Source of the DNA: Variovorax ginsengisoli
GTDB lineage: Bacteria; Pseudomonadota; Gammaproteobacteria; Burkholderiales; Burkholderiaceae_C
Direction: 5' to 3'
Assembly (NCBI RefSeq): GCF_030811835.1
Contig: NZ_JAUSRO010000008.1
Span: 62,001-126,000 of the forward strand
Length of the DNA: 64,000 bases
The notes under the pieces are model-generated. The model had not been told where the DNA came from, did not search any database, and saw nothing but the letters and a program-made list of their open reading frames with translations. The position numbers were made by a program, and so were the translations under genes. Shown piece by piece: positions 27,067 through 35,823 of the stretch (the first letter of the stretch is position 1; each line of letters opens with the position of its first letter).

Positions 27067-27755
27067 TGTCCGACGCGTCAGGCGCCCTGCCCGCAGCCAG
27101 CCTGCTGCAGCTGATCTGGCTGGCCTCTCCGGCGCTTCCGATCGGGGGCTTCTCTTACTCCGAAGGATTGGAGGCAGGCGTCGAATGGGGCGGTCTTTCG
27201 TCCGAACCCGCGGCATCGGACTGGATCGCCGACCAGCTTCACCTGAGCCTCTCGCGCGCCGACCTGCCGGTGGTCGCACAGGCCATCGCAGCGTGGCGCG
27301 ATGACGACCGGGCGCGCATCGAAGCCCTCAACGCGTGGGTGCTGCAGACGCGCGAGTCGGCCGAATTCCTGCTGCAGACCGAGCAGATGGGCCGCTCCTT
27401 CGTCGAATGGCTCAAGCTGCATCACGACGACGTGGCCTCGCAGTTCGACGGCCTGGCCATCACCTACCCGGTCGCCTTCGCCTTTGCAGCCAGCCGCACG
27501 CAGGCCAGCGTGCGCGACGGGACCCTGGCCTTTGCCTTCGGTTGGGCCGAAAACATGATCGGCGCCGCCGTGAAGTCGGTGCCGCTCGGCCAGAGCGCGG
27601 GGCAACGCATGCTCGGGCGCCTGATGCAGGAGATCCCCGATGCGGTCGACCGAGCGATCGCACTCGGCGACGACGACCGCCAAGCCTTCTCCCCCATGCT
27701 CGCCATCCATTCGGCGCGCCATGAAACCCAGTATTCACGCCTCTTCAGAAGCTAA
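27066..27755 (+). CDS. ureF: Urease accessory protein UreF
   Basis: All-helical protein of 229 residues that gates UreG GTP hydrolysis during nickel insertion. It has the family's N-terminal [17 protein letters not shown] segment and C-terminal helices ending [11 protein letters not shown]. Overlaps ureE by one base and precedes ureG by 30 bases. Confidence 0.95.
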   Translation: MSDASGALPAASLLQLIWLASPALPIGGFSYSEGLEAGVEWGGLSSEPAASDWIADQLHLSLSRADLPVVAQAIAAWRDDDRARIEALNAWVLQTRESAEFLLQTEQMGRSFVEWLKLHHDDVASQFDGLAITYPVAFAFAASRTQASVRDGTLAFAFGWAENMIGAAVKSVPLGQSAGQRMLGRLMQEIPDAVDRAIALGDDDRQAFSPMLAIHSARHETQYSRLFRS

Positions 27756-27785
27756 TCCCCAACGCCACCGGCACCGCTCAACACC

Positions 27786-28436
27786 ATGTCCTCCGCACTG
27801 CACCACATCGCCAATCGCACCAAGAAACTGCCGCCGCTGCGCGTGGGCATCGGCGGACCGGTCGGCTCCGGCAAGACCACGCTGCTCGAAATGCTCTGCA
27901 AGGGAATGCGCGACAAATACGACCTGATCGCCATCACCAACGACATCTACACCAAGGAAGACCAGCGCCTGCTGACCGTCGCCGGTGCGCTGCCTGCCGA
28001 ACGCATCATGGGCGTGGAAACGGGCGGCTGCCCGCACACGGCGATCCGCGAAGACGCCTCGATCAACCTCGAAGCCATCGACCGCATGCTGGCCGATTTT
28101 CCGGATGCCGACATCGTGTTCGTCGAGAGCGGTGGCGACAACCTGGCCGCGACCTTCAGCCCCGAACTGAGCGATCTGACGATCTACGTGATCGACGTGG
28201 CCGCCGGCGAGAAGATTCCGCGCAAGGGCGGCCCGGGCATCACCAAAAGCGACCTGTTCGTCATTAACAAGACCGACCTCGCACCCTACGTCGGTGCCGA
28301 CCTGGGCGTGATGGAAGCCGACACCCAGCGCATGCGCAAGCAGCGTCCTTACGTCATGACCAACCTCAAGACCCTGACCGGCGTGGCGGAGGTCATGGCC
28401 TTCATCGAGAAGCGCGGCATGCTGGCCGAGGCCTGA
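27786..28436 (+). CDS. ureG: Urease accessory GTPase UreG
   Basis: SIMIBI GTPase of 216 residues that drives nickel transfer. It has the P-loop [11 protein letters not shown] (about 20-30), the metal-binding ETGGCPH motif (CPH near residue 79), the VESGGDN switch and the guanine motif NKTDL. It is the last urease gene here; ureD is not found in this window, so complete maturation needs ureD elsewhere. Confidence 0.96.
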   Translation: MSSALHHIANRTKKLPPLRVGIGGPVGSGKTTLLEMLCKGMRDKYDLIAITNDIYTKEDQRLLTVAGALPAERIMGVETGGCPHTAIREDASINLEAIDRMLADFPDADIVFVESGGDNLAATFSPELSDLTIYVIDVAAGEKIPRKGGPGITKSDLFVINKTDLAPYVGADLGVMEADTQRMRKQRPYVMTNLKTLTGVAEVMAFIEKRGMLAEA

Positions 28437-28446
28437 GCTTGCGACG

Positions 28447-28983
28447 CTAGAGGGCGCTGCCGTCCTTGAGCTGGCGCAGCTTGTAGACCAGCCGCACGCT
28501 GGCACCGCGAGCGCCGTCGGTGCGCTGCAGGTACACGTCGGCGTCGCCTGCCACCCATGCCGCATAGGCGCTGCCCGGGTCGCGTGCGCCGACCTCGGGG
28601 CCGAACGTGGCCCTGCCCCAATCGAGCAGTTGCGCAAAGGCGGCGGCACCACGGTCGGGTTCGGTCTGTACGGGCTGTGCGGCCGCCGCGTACTCGATGC
28701 GCTGCAGTTGGCCATCGGCAAAGAAAAACGTGAGGTCGAAGGGCAGCCCCGCCAGTGCCACAGGCGCCGCCCGCCAGGTGCCGGCCAGGCCGCCGGCCAG
28801 CCGCTGGGGCCGCGCCACGCGCTCCACATCGGGCAGCGCACTGCGCAACTCTTCGGCGCTCATGCCCAGCCGCACACCCGCTGGAAGCGCTTGTGCGTGG
28901 GCCGGCATCACGGTGAACGTTGCCCATAGAACAACGAGGCAAAGGGCGGCGCTGTGCCGCCAGGACATCGAGAACAATCGCAT
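28447..28983 (-). CDS. Secreted protein of unknown function
   Basis: A 178-residue protein with a Sec signal peptide (hydrophobic about residues 11-30, cleavage near AHAQ). The mature part contains GVRLGMSAEELRSALPDVERV, a segment seen in small periplasmic domains with a conserved GM-E-hydrophobic pattern, and ends with RLVYKLRQLKDG. It converges on ureG with a 10-base gap and lies 29 bases downstream of the kinase/phosphatase gene, in the same direction, so it may be the last gene of the nir operon. Function unknown. Confidence 0.7.
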   Translation of the reverse strand: MRLFSMSWRHSAALCLVVLWATFTVMPAHAQALPAGVRLGMSAEELRSALPDVERVARPQRLAGGLAGTWRAAPVALAGLPFDLTFFFADGQLQRIEYAAAAQPVQTEPDRGAAAFAQLLDWGRATFGPEVGARDPGSAYAAWVAGDADVYLQRTDGARGASVRLVYKLRQLKDGSAL

Positions 28984-29012
28984 CGCCGCAATGATGCCTC
29001 AATGCAACGGCG

Positions 29013-30761
29013 TCAGTGGCCCCAGGCACGCAAGCCCAGCAGCACGACCACGGCCGCGGCCAGCAGCACGGTGGTGCATTGCCAGAAGAGCACCGGCCGC
29101 CGCTCGATCAACGCAGGTGGACGCGGACGGAGAAACTGTGGGCCGGGCGTTCGCAGGTCGTGCGCGAATTCCGAGACCGCTTCCTGCCGCCGCGCTGGCT
29201 GTGGATGCAGCGCTTTCTGCAGCACCGCCTCGGCCCAGGCCGGCAGGTCGGGCCTGAAATGGCGCAGCGGCACGTCGCGCAGGCGGTTCACATCGGCCGG
29301 CGTGTGCACGCGCGCAACCTGCAGGCCATAGGGCAGCTGGCCGGTGAGCATCTGGTAGGCGACCACGGCCAGCGAGAACAAGTCAGAACGCGCGCTGCCG
29401 CCCTGCCCCGCGAAGTACTCGGGCGCCGTGTACTGCAGCGTGCCCTCGATGGCGTGCGCCTGGCGCTCGCCCGCGCTGTCGGCCAGGCCAGCCACATAGA
29501 CGGTGGCCAGGTCGATGATCTTGACGGTGCCGCTGCGATCGATCATCACGTTCTCCGGACGAAGGTCCTGGTGCAGCATCTCCCGGCTGTGCAGCGCCTG
29601 CAGGCCCCGGGCCAATTGCTCGACGATCGCGCGCACGCTGTCCAGACTGGGCCGGGGGTGGTCGACCATCCATTGCGCCAGCGTCTGGCCTTCGACGTAT
29701 TCCATCGCGACGTAGAGGTGGTTGCGCGGGCGCTCGATGCGGCTCGCCTTGAGCACGTGCACGCTGTCGATGCGACGCGCCACCCATTCCTCGAGGACGA
29801 AGCGATCCAGGTAGTCCGGGTCGTCGCGCAGATCGATCGACGGCAGCTTGAGCACCACCTGCTGGCCGCTCGCATCGTCCACCGCCAGGTGCACATGGCT
29901 GCGCGAACTCACGTGCAGCTCGCGCACGAGCGTGAAGCCCTCGAAGCGTGCGCGCGGCGCCAGTGGCGCGGGCACGGCCAGGCCCTCGCGCTGGAACGGC
30001 AGGCGCGCCGTATCGGCGGACGGCAGTTCATCGATGCGCAGCAACTGCACCGTGATGTCGTCGTCGCTGCCCCGGGTCTGCGCGGCCCGTGCGAGCTGCC
30101 GCGCGGCTTCGTCGAAATCGTCGCCGCAGGCGGCCATCACGCCCTGCACGGTCGCGGCATCGAGGTGCGCATAGGCGCCGTCGGTGGCCAGCAGGTAGAC
30201 CTCGCCGACCTCGGCTTCCCAGGCGCGGTAGTCGATCTCCACGTGGGGCCCGGCGCCCAGCGCGCGGCCCAGGTACGACTCCACCGACGACAGGTGCACG
30301 CGGTGGTCTTCGGTGAGTTGCTCGAGCGCGTGCGGGTGCAGCCGGTAGATGCGCGCGTCGCCCACGTGCAGGAGGTGCACGTCGCGGCCCTTGACGATCA
30401 GCGCGCTGAAGGTGCAGACATAGCCGCTGTCCTTGTCGAAGCGCGCGTCGCTGCGCTGGGTCTGCGCGTGCAGCCAGGCGTTGGTGGCCTCGAGCACGCG
30501 CTGCGCCGATCGGCGCACCGACCACGCATCGGACGTCGCGTAGTAGTCGTCGAGAAAGCTGCGCACGGCGGCGGCACTGGCCACCTGGCTGACGCGGCTC
30601 GAGCCGATGCCGTCGGCCAGGGCCACGGCGATGCCCTTGGACATGCGCTGCGCGCCCTCGGGCAGCATCGCACCGTGGAAGTCCTGGTTGACGGCCTTGT
30701 GCCCGGCCAGCGAGTGCTGGCCGAGCGTCACCCGCAGCGCGGGGCGCACCGACAGGGCCAT
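29013..30761 (-). CDS. Fused PP2C phosphatase and Ser/Thr protein kinase, C-terminal membrane anchor
   Basis: The 582-residue protein has a PP2C phosphatase (about residues 15-245: NQDFHGA, ALADGIGSS, VGDARIYRL, LATDGAY, SDDDITV) followed by a Hanks-type kinase (about 265-540) and a single C-terminal transmembrane helix (560-578). The kinase keeps the ATP Lys (VVLKLPS) and the catalytic HQDLRPEN, but the usual DFG reads DLA. GTLQYTAPEYF supports an activation segment. The same fused gene accompanies nirBD in Pseudomonas, so it may tune nitrite uptake or reduction. ATG 30761 is used; an upstream TTG at 30797 would overlap the transporter gene. Confidence 0.88.
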   Translation of the reverse strand: MALSVRPALRVTLGQHSLAGHKAVNQDFHGAMLPEGAQRMSKGIAVALADGIGSSRVSQVASAAAVRSFLDDYYATSDAWSVRRSAQRVLEATNAWLHAQTQRSDARFDKDSGYVCTFSALIVKGRDVHLLHVGDARIYRLHPHALEQLTEDHRVHLSSVESYLGRALGAGPHVEIDYRAWEAEVGEVYLLATDGAYAHLDAATVQGVMAACGDDFDEAARQLARAAQTRGSDDDITVQLLRIDELPSADTARLPFQREGLAVPAPLAPRARFEGFTLVRELHVSSRSHVHLAVDDASGQQVVLKLPSIDLRDDPDYLDRFVLEEWVARRIDSVHVLKASRIERPRNHLYVAMEYVEGQTLAQWMVDHPRPSLDSVRAIVEQLARGLQALHSREMLHQDLRPENVMIDRSGTVKIIDLATVYVAGLADSAGERQAHAIEGTLQYTAPEYFAGQGGSARSDLFSLAVVAYQMLTGQLPYGLQVARVHTPADVNRLRDVPLRHFRPDLPAWAEAVLQKALHPQPARRQEAVSEFAHDLRTPGPQFLRPRPPALIERRPVLFWQCTTVLLAAAVVVLLGLRAWGH

Positions 30762-30786
30762 GGAGGCAAGCGTGTGCGTCGGGGTT

Positions 30787-31599
30787 TCAGCGCACAACGC
30801 GCTTGGCGGCCGTCTTGTAATGCGTCGCGTACAAGGTCAGTCCGACGAAGGTCAGGCCGCCGACCAGGTTGCCCAGCACGGTCGGGATTTCGTTCCAGAT
30901 CAGGTAGTCCATCAGCGTGAACTTGCCGCCCAGCATCAGGCCGGTGGGGAACAGGAACATGTTGACGATCGAATGCTCGAAGCCCATGTAGAAGAAGATC
31001 ATCACCGGCATCCACATGCCGATGGCCTTGCCCGAGACGGTGGTCGACATCATGGCCGCGACCACCCCCGTCGACACCATCCAGTTGCACATCACGCCGC
31101 GGATGAACAGCGTCAGCATGCCGGCTGCACCGTGCGCCGAGTAGCCCACGGTGCGGCCTTCGCCGATGTGGCCGAGCCGCTCGCCGATCGCATTGGGCGC
31201 CTCGCTGAAGCCGAAGGTGAAGATGATCGCCATGAACACCGCCACAGTCAGTGCTCCGGCGAAGTTGCCGCAGAACACCAGGCCCCAGTTGCGCAGGACG
31301 CCTTTCCAGGTGGCGCCCGGACGCTTGTCGAGCACGGCCAGCGGTGCCAGCGTGAACACGCCGGTCAGCAGGTCGAAGCCCATCAGGTACAGCATGATGA
31401 AGCCGACCGGGAAGAGCATGGCACCGACGAGCGCGTTGCCGGTGTTGACGGTGATGCTGACGGCAAACGCGGCCGCCAGGGCCAGGATGGCACCGGCCAT
31501 GTAGGAACGGATGAGCGTGTCGCGGGTCGACATCAGCAGCTTGGATTCACCGGCGTCGACCATCTTGGTCACGAATTCGGCGGGGGCGAGATAGGCCAT
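30787..31599 (-). CDS. Formate/nitrite transporter family protein (NirC/FocA-like)
   Basis: Six-helix pentameric channel of the FNT family, 270 residues. The family signatures GALFVGG-like block is present as GAMLFPVG, and MCNWMVSTGV (second FNT motif, near residue 170) is clear. Placement after nirD supports nitrite import rather than formate export. It starts 61 bases after nirD, in the same direction. Confidence 0.9.
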   Translation of the reverse strand: MAYLAPAEFVTKMVDAGESKLLMSTRDTLIRSYMAGAILALAAAFAVSITVNTGNALVGAMLFPVGFIMLYLMGFDLLTGVFTLAPLAVLDKRPGATWKGVLRNWGLVFCGNFAGALTVAVFMAIIFTFGFSEAPNAIGERLGHIGEGRTVGYSAHGAAGMLTLFIRGVMCNWMVSTGVVAAMMSTTVSGKAIGMWMPVMIFFYMGFEHSIVNMFLFPTGLMLGGKFTLMDYLIWNEIPTVLGNLVGGLTFVGLTLYATHYKTAAKRVVR

Positions 31600-31659
31600 G
31601 GAAGTCCTGGAAAACGGTCAGTCGAAAGAGGATGGGAAGGGTGCGGCGCGGCCGCGGTG

Positions 31660-32001
31660 TCAGTTCAGCGCGACCAGCACCTGGTCGCCTTCCACCCGCA
31701 CGGCATGGGCGCGCACGGAGTGCTCGGGCGACTCCAGGCACTCGCCGCTGCGCAGGTCGAAGTGGTTCTTGTAGAGCGGCGAGGCGACGACGATGCGCTC
31801 GCCCAGGCTGCCGACCAGCCCGCGCGACAGCACGCTGGCCTGCGATTTGGGATCGACGTTGTCGATGGCGAAGAACTGCGGGGTCGGGCCGACGCGGAAG
31901 ATCGCGACATGCACGCCCTCGACGAGGGCGCACACGCCGGTGTCGGGCAGGATATCGCTGGCCAGGCACACTGGCGTCCATTGGAGTGTTTCGGTGGTCA
32001 T
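31660..32001 (-). CDS. nirD: Nitrite reductase (NADH) small subunit NirD
   Basis: The 113-residue small subunit has a Rieske-like fold but no cysteine/histidine cluster ligands, as in other assimilatory NirD proteins. It includes FAIDNVDPKSQASVLSRGLVG and SPLYKNHFDLRSGECL. It follows nirB by 24 bases and would form NADH-dependent nitrite reductase with it. Confidence 0.93.
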   Translation of the reverse strand: MTTETLQWTPVCLASDILPDTGVCALVEGVHVAIFRVGPTPQFFAIDNVDPKSQASVLSRGLVGSLGERIVVASPLYKNHFDLRSGECLESPEHSVRAHAVRVEGDQVLVALN

Positions 32002-32025
32002 GGATGTCCTTGGGGCGTCCGGCGC

Positions 32026-34545
32026 TCAGGCAGGGGTGGCGTCGGCGCGCTCTTCGGCACGGGCAGGGCGGATCTGGCCGCGCTCTTCGACGAACACGAT
32101 GTGCTCGTCACGCTTGTCGCTGTTGACGAAGGAGCGAAAGCGCTGCCGCGTCACCGGGTCGTTGACGGCGGTCTTCCACTCGCACTGGTAGGTCTCGACC
32201 ACGTGCTGCATCTGCGCCTCGAGCTCTGCGCCCAGGCCCAGCCTGTCCTCGATCAACACGTCCTTCAGGTAGTCCAGGCCGCCTTCGAGGTTGTCGCGCC
32301 AGGTGCTGGTGCGCTGCAGCCGGTCGGCCGTGCGCACGTAGAACATGAGGAAGCGGTCGACCAGCCGGATCAACGCGTCCTTGGTGAGGTCGGAGGCGAT
32401 CAGTTCGGCATGGCGCGGCTTCATGCCGCCGTTGCCGCAGACGTAGAGGTTCCAACCCTTTTCGGTGGCGATGATGCCGACGTCCTTGCCCTGCGCCTCG
32501 GCGCACTCGCGGGTGCAGCCCGACACGCCGAACTTGATCTTGTGCGGTGCCCGCAGGCCCTTGTAGCGATTCTCCAGTTCGACGGCCATGCCCATGCTGT
32601 CGTCCACGCCGTAGCGGCACCAGGTCGAGCCCACGCAGCTCTTCACGGTGCGCAGCGACTTGCCATATGCATGGCCCGACTCGAAGCCGGCGGCAATCAG
32701 CTCTTCCCAGATCAGCGGCAACTGCTCGACGCGAGCACCGAACAGGTCGACACGCGCGCCCCCCGTGATCTTGGTGTACAGGCCGTACTTCTTGGCGACC
32801 TGGCCGACCGCGATCAGGCCATCGGCCGTGACTTCGCCGCCCGGCATGCGCGGCACCACCGAATAGCTGCCGTCCTTCTGGATATTGCCCAGGAAGTAGT
32901 CGTTGCTGTCCTGCAGGCTGGCCAGGTCCTTCTTGAGCACGAAGTCGTTCCAGCAGGACGCGAAGATGCTGGCTGCCGTCGGCTTGCAGATGTCGCAGCC
33001 CAGGCCCTTGCCGTGTTTGGCGAGCAGGTCGGCAAAGCTCCTGATCTCGCCCACGCGCACCAGGTGGTACAGCTCCTGGCGCGAATACGGGAAGTGTTCG
33101 CACAGGTGGTTGTTGACGGCCATGCCGCGCTTGGCCATCTCCATTTTCATGACTTGCGTGACCAGCGGCACGCAGCCGCCGCACGAGGCACCGGCTTTGT
33201 TGCAGGCCTTCATGTCGGCGATGGTGCAGACGCCCTCGCCGACCGCCGCGCAGATCTGGCCCTTGGAGACGTTGTTGCACGAGCAGATCTGTGCGCTGTC
33301 AGGCAACGCGTCCACGCCCAGGCCCGGCTTGGCCTTGCCGTCGCTCGACGGCAGGATCAGAAATTCGGGGTCGGCCGGCAGTGCGATGCCGTTGAGCGCC
33401 AGCTGCAGCAGGGTGCCGTATTCGGCCGCATCGCCCACCAGCACGGCGCCCAGCAGGTGCTTGCCGTCTTCGCTGACCACGATCTTCTTGTAGATCTGCT
33501 TGGGCTCGTTGATGTACTGGTACGTGCGTGCGTGCGGCGTCTTGCCATGCGCATCGCCGATGCTCGCCACGTCCACCCCCATGAGCTTGAGCTTGGTGCT
33601 CATGTCGGCGCCGGTGAACGCCGCGTCGGCCTGCCCCGCGATGTGGCGAGCCGCCACGCGGGCCATGTCGTAGCCCGGTGCCACTAGGCCGAAAGTCTGG
33701 TCGTTCCATGCGGCGCACTCGCCGATGGCGTAGACATGGTGGTCGCTGGTGCGGCAGTGGCTGTCGATGGCCACGCCACCGCGCGCGCCCAGGGCCAGAA
33801 GGCTCTGGCGCGCCAGTTCATCACGCGGGCGGATGCCCGCGGAGAACACGATCATGTCGGTTTCCAGGTACGTGCCATCGGCGAAGACCATGCGGTGCCG
33901 TGCGGTCGCGCCGTCGACGATCTCCACCGTGTTGCGGCCGGTGTGCACCTGCAGGCCCAGGGCCTCAATGCTGCCGCGCAGCGCGCGTCCACCGCCGTCG
34001 TCGACCTGCACGGCCATCAGGCGCGGTGCGAACTCGACCACATGCGTCTCCAGCCCCATGTCGCGCAGCGCCTTGGCGCATTCGAGGCCCAGCAGCCCGC
34101 CGCCCACGACCACACCGCTCCTGGAGCGCGCGCCGCACGCCTTCATGGCTTCGAGGTCTTCGATGGTGCGATAGACGAAGCAGTTCGCACGGTCGCGGCC
34201 GGGCACCGGCGGCACGAAGGCCGACGAGCCCGTGGCCAACACCAGCTTGTCGTAATGCACGACTTCGCCATCGGCCGTCGTGACCGTGTTGTCGCGCCGC
34301 TCGATGGCGACGGCCCGTGCCGCCAGCCGCAGCGTGAAGCCGCTGCGCTCGAAGAAGCCGGGTTCGACCAGCGACAGGTCTTCGGCCGTCTTGCCGGAAA
34401 AGAACTCCGACAGATGGACGCGGTCGTAGGCCGGACGTGGCTCTTCGCAGAGCACAGTGACCTGCGCGTCGGCGACGCCGAGTTCGTGGAGTTGCTCTAG
34501 GAATTTGTGGCCCACCATACCGTGGCCAATGACTGCAATTTTCAT
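32026..34545 (-). CDS. nirB: Nitrite reductase (NADH) large subunit NirB
   Basis: Cytoplasmic siroheme enzyme reducing nitrite to ammonia with NADH. The 839-residue protein has an FAD/NAD pyridine-nucleotide-reductase domain (starting MKIAVIGHGMVGHKF), a BFD-type [2Fe-2S] domain (CSCNNVSKGQICAAV and CNKAGASCGGC, about 425-470), a ferredoxin-like half domain and a C-terminal siroheme/[4Fe-4S] domain (STWCRYG and GVSGCTRECAEA, about 640-690). ATG 34545 is the normal start; the open frame upstream is untranslated leader. A sigma-54-like promoter lies about 230 bases upstream. Confidence 0.96.
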   Translation of the reverse strand: MKIAVIGHGMVGHKFLEQLHELGVADAQVTVLCEEPRPAYDRVHLSEFFSGKTAEDLSLVEPGFFERSGFTLRLAARAVAIERRDNTVTTADGEVVHYDKLVLATGSSAFVPPVPGRDRANCFVYRTIEDLEAMKACGARSRSGVVVGGGLLGLECAKALRDMGLETHVVEFAPRLMAVQVDDGGGRALRGSIEALGLQVHTGRNTVEIVDGATARHRMVFADGTYLETDMIVFSAGIRPRDELARQSLLALGARGGVAIDSHCRTSDHHVYAIGECAAWNDQTFGLVAPGYDMARVAARHIAGQADAAFTGADMSTKLKLMGVDVASIGDAHGKTPHARTYQYINEPKQIYKKIVVSEDGKHLLGAVLVGDAAEYGTLLQLALNGIALPADPEFLILPSSDGKAKPGLGVDALPDSAQICSCNNVSKGQICAAVGEGVCTIADMKACNKAGASCGGCVPLVTQVMKMEMAKRGMAVNNHLCEHFPYSRQELYHLVRVGEIRSFADLLAKHGKGLGCDICKPTAASIFASCWNDFVLKKDLASLQDSNDYFLGNIQKDGSYSVVPRMPGGEVTADGLIAVGQVAKKYGLYTKITGGARVDLFGARVEQLPLIWEELIAAGFESGHAYGKSLRTVKSCVGSTWCRYGVDDSMGMAVELENRYKGLRAPHKIKFGVSGCTRECAEAQGKDVGIIATEKGWNLYVCGNGGMKPRHAELIASDLTKDALIRLVDRFLMFYVRTADRLQRTSTWRDNLEGGLDYLKDVLIEDRLGLGAELEAQMQHVVETYQCEWKTAVNDPVTRQRFRSFVNSDKRDEHIVFVEERGQIRPARAEERADATPA

Positions 34546-34770
34546 TTCGTGGTCCTGCACGCAACCGTTCTCATGGGGTGCTGACCAGTGCTGGCGGTGC
34601 CGGTCGTGAAGACGGCAGCAGCAGCGATGGCCCCCCGCTGGACGGAAGCGAATCGGGTTGGAACAGACGAACCGTCGGCACGGTGGCCTTCGGTTCGCTC
34701 GGATCCCGCCGTCATTAGCGGAGGCACTGGGGTCCGCGGCGACGGTGCCGACGGAACAGTGAGAGGTATC

Positions 34771-34787
34771 AAGCAACATCCATGCCG
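34771..34787 (-). promoter_or_regulatory. Sigma-54-like promoter of nirB
   Basis: Read leftward, CGGCATG-GATG-TTGCTT gives GG (34786-34785) and GC (34774-34773) with 10 bases between. It differs from the TGGCACG-N4-TTGC consensus at two less-conserved bases. The predicted start near 34761 leaves a leader of about 216 bases before nirB. Confidence 0.55.
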
Positions 34788-34807
34788 GGGGATTTGCGTG
34801 CTCCGGG

Positions 34808-34898
34808 GGTGCTTTCGCACCGGATTGCACCGCGAACGGGCCAACTTCCACTTCGCGGCCCACCACCACGCCCGATTTGGTGCGAATCGACCCGGTGC
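34808..34898. promoter_or_regulatory. Cluster of GGTGC/GCACC half-sites upstream of the nirB promoter
   Basis: GGTGC at 34808 and GCACC at 34817 form a hairpin-capable dyad with a 4-base loop. Further copies are GCACC at 34827 (within TGCACC, a perfect NtrC half-site), GGTGC at 34879 and GGTGC at 34894. The cluster lies about 45-140 bases before the predicted nirB start, the usual range for an enhancer-binding protein. Spacing does not match a standard NtrC dyad. Confidence 0.35.
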
Positions 34899-35037
34899 GC
34901 GCACGGAGGCGCTGACCCCACGCGGCCTTGTCCTGCCCGCGCGCGCAGGCGGCCGCGCTACGCTGAGGTGCCGCCAGGCCAGGCACCCTCTTGCGCCTCC
35001 GCGCCCTCCTCCCTCATAGCCCCTACCCCTTTCATCC

Positions 35038-35808
35038 ATGCGCAATGCAATCGATTTCAGTTCCTGGCAAGGCGTTCTGTCCACCTTGCTCGGACTCATC
35101 GTGGTCTCCCTGGTGGCGGTGGGCATCCGCCTGCTGGTGATGCAACATGTGCAACAACGGCGAGAACGCCAGAACCGGCAGATCAACGAGCGACTCAAGA
35201 CGCTGATCGCTGCCTACAAGACGCTGGGCGGCTCCTTCACCGGCGACCTGGCGGTCGACCCGAGCCATCTGCGGTCGGTGCGCGAACTGGAGGCGTTGCG
35301 CGCCAAGGCCGACGCTGCCGTCGCCGCGCTCGATGGCGCAGAGATGGCCGCCGACCTGTCGGTGCCGGTCGAGCCGCCGGCCGTCCAAGGCGCCACCTCT
35401 GAGCGGCGACGTCGCATCCGCGATGCGGTGGAGGCTGCGCTGTCCGACGTCATCCTGCTGGGCACGCAGGAGCAGGTGCGCATGGCTGCGTTGGCAGCGA
35501 GCGACATGGTGGCCGGCCGCGCCATCGAGACCGCGGCGCTGGTCGCGTCATTGCGAACCTTCATCCGCGACGTGCTGGACCTGGAAGCCATTCCCGGCGA
35601 CATCGCCGTTCCGAACCAGGGGCCACTGCGCGTTGCGGCTTCCGGGGGCCGCTCAGGCGCAGGAGGAGGTCAAGGTGCGGGCAGGTCGGGCCAGGGAGGA
35701 GGAGGTGGTGGCGGCGCTGGTGGGGTCGGGGGTGGCACGATGCTGGGCGCAGGCATGCATCACGCCGCGGTTCGCGAGGATGCGGATCCGCCCACTGGAG
35801 GTGGGTGA
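35038..35808 (+). CDS. Membrane-anchored protein with helical domain and glycine-rich tail
   Basis: The 256-residue protein has one transmembrane helix near residues 14-34, a basic QQRRERQNRQ stretch, and a helical domain (about 45-195) that resembles uncharacterised 'DUF' membrane proteins of Burkholderiales, with the long helix LKTLIAAYKTLGGSF. The last 55 residues are almost only Gly, Ala and Ser with a few His. I do not recognise a function. It is divergent from nirB across a long intergenic region and is followed by a convergent GNAT gene 15 bases away. Confidence 0.7.
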   Translation: MRNAIDFSSWQGVLSTLLGLIVVSLVAVGIRLLVMQHVQQRRERQNRQINERLKTLIAAYKTLGGSFTGDLAVDPSHLRSVRELEALRAKADAAVAALDGAEMAADLSVPVEPPAVQGATSERRRRIRDAVEAALSDVILLGTQEQVRMAALAASDMVAGRAIETAALVASLRTFIRDVLDLEAIPGDIAVPNQGPLRVAASGGRSGAGGGQGAGRSGQGGGGGGGAGGVGGGTMLGAGMHHAAVREDADPPTGGG

Positions 35809-35823
35809 TCGCCGCCGGTCACA

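Larger units (their letters stand above)
34546..35037. other. 492-base intergenic region, nirB leader and enhancer region
   Basis: No gene is visible on either strand; the open frames here lack starts and family similarity. It holds a sigma-54-like promoter facing nirB, a predicted transcribed leader of about 216 bases, and five GGTGC/GCACC pentamers between 34808 and 34898 upstream of that promoter. The gene at 35038 is read in the opposite direction. Confidence 0.7.

Noticed and set aside
29016..30920. 634-residue open frame antisense to the phosphatase/kinase gene
   Set aside because: Shadow frame with no motif; the minus-strand gene has all PP2C and most kinase motifs.
30607..33687. 1026-residue open frame antisense to the kinase, FNT, nirD and nirB genes
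   Set aside because: It crosses four clear genes on the opposite strand and has shadow-like composition; no domain is visible.
34808..34821. GGTGC-TTTC-GCACC hairpin as a nirB leader attenuator
   Set aside because: It lies upstream of the predicted promoter, so it would not be in the transcript unless transcription starts further upstream; no T-run follows it.
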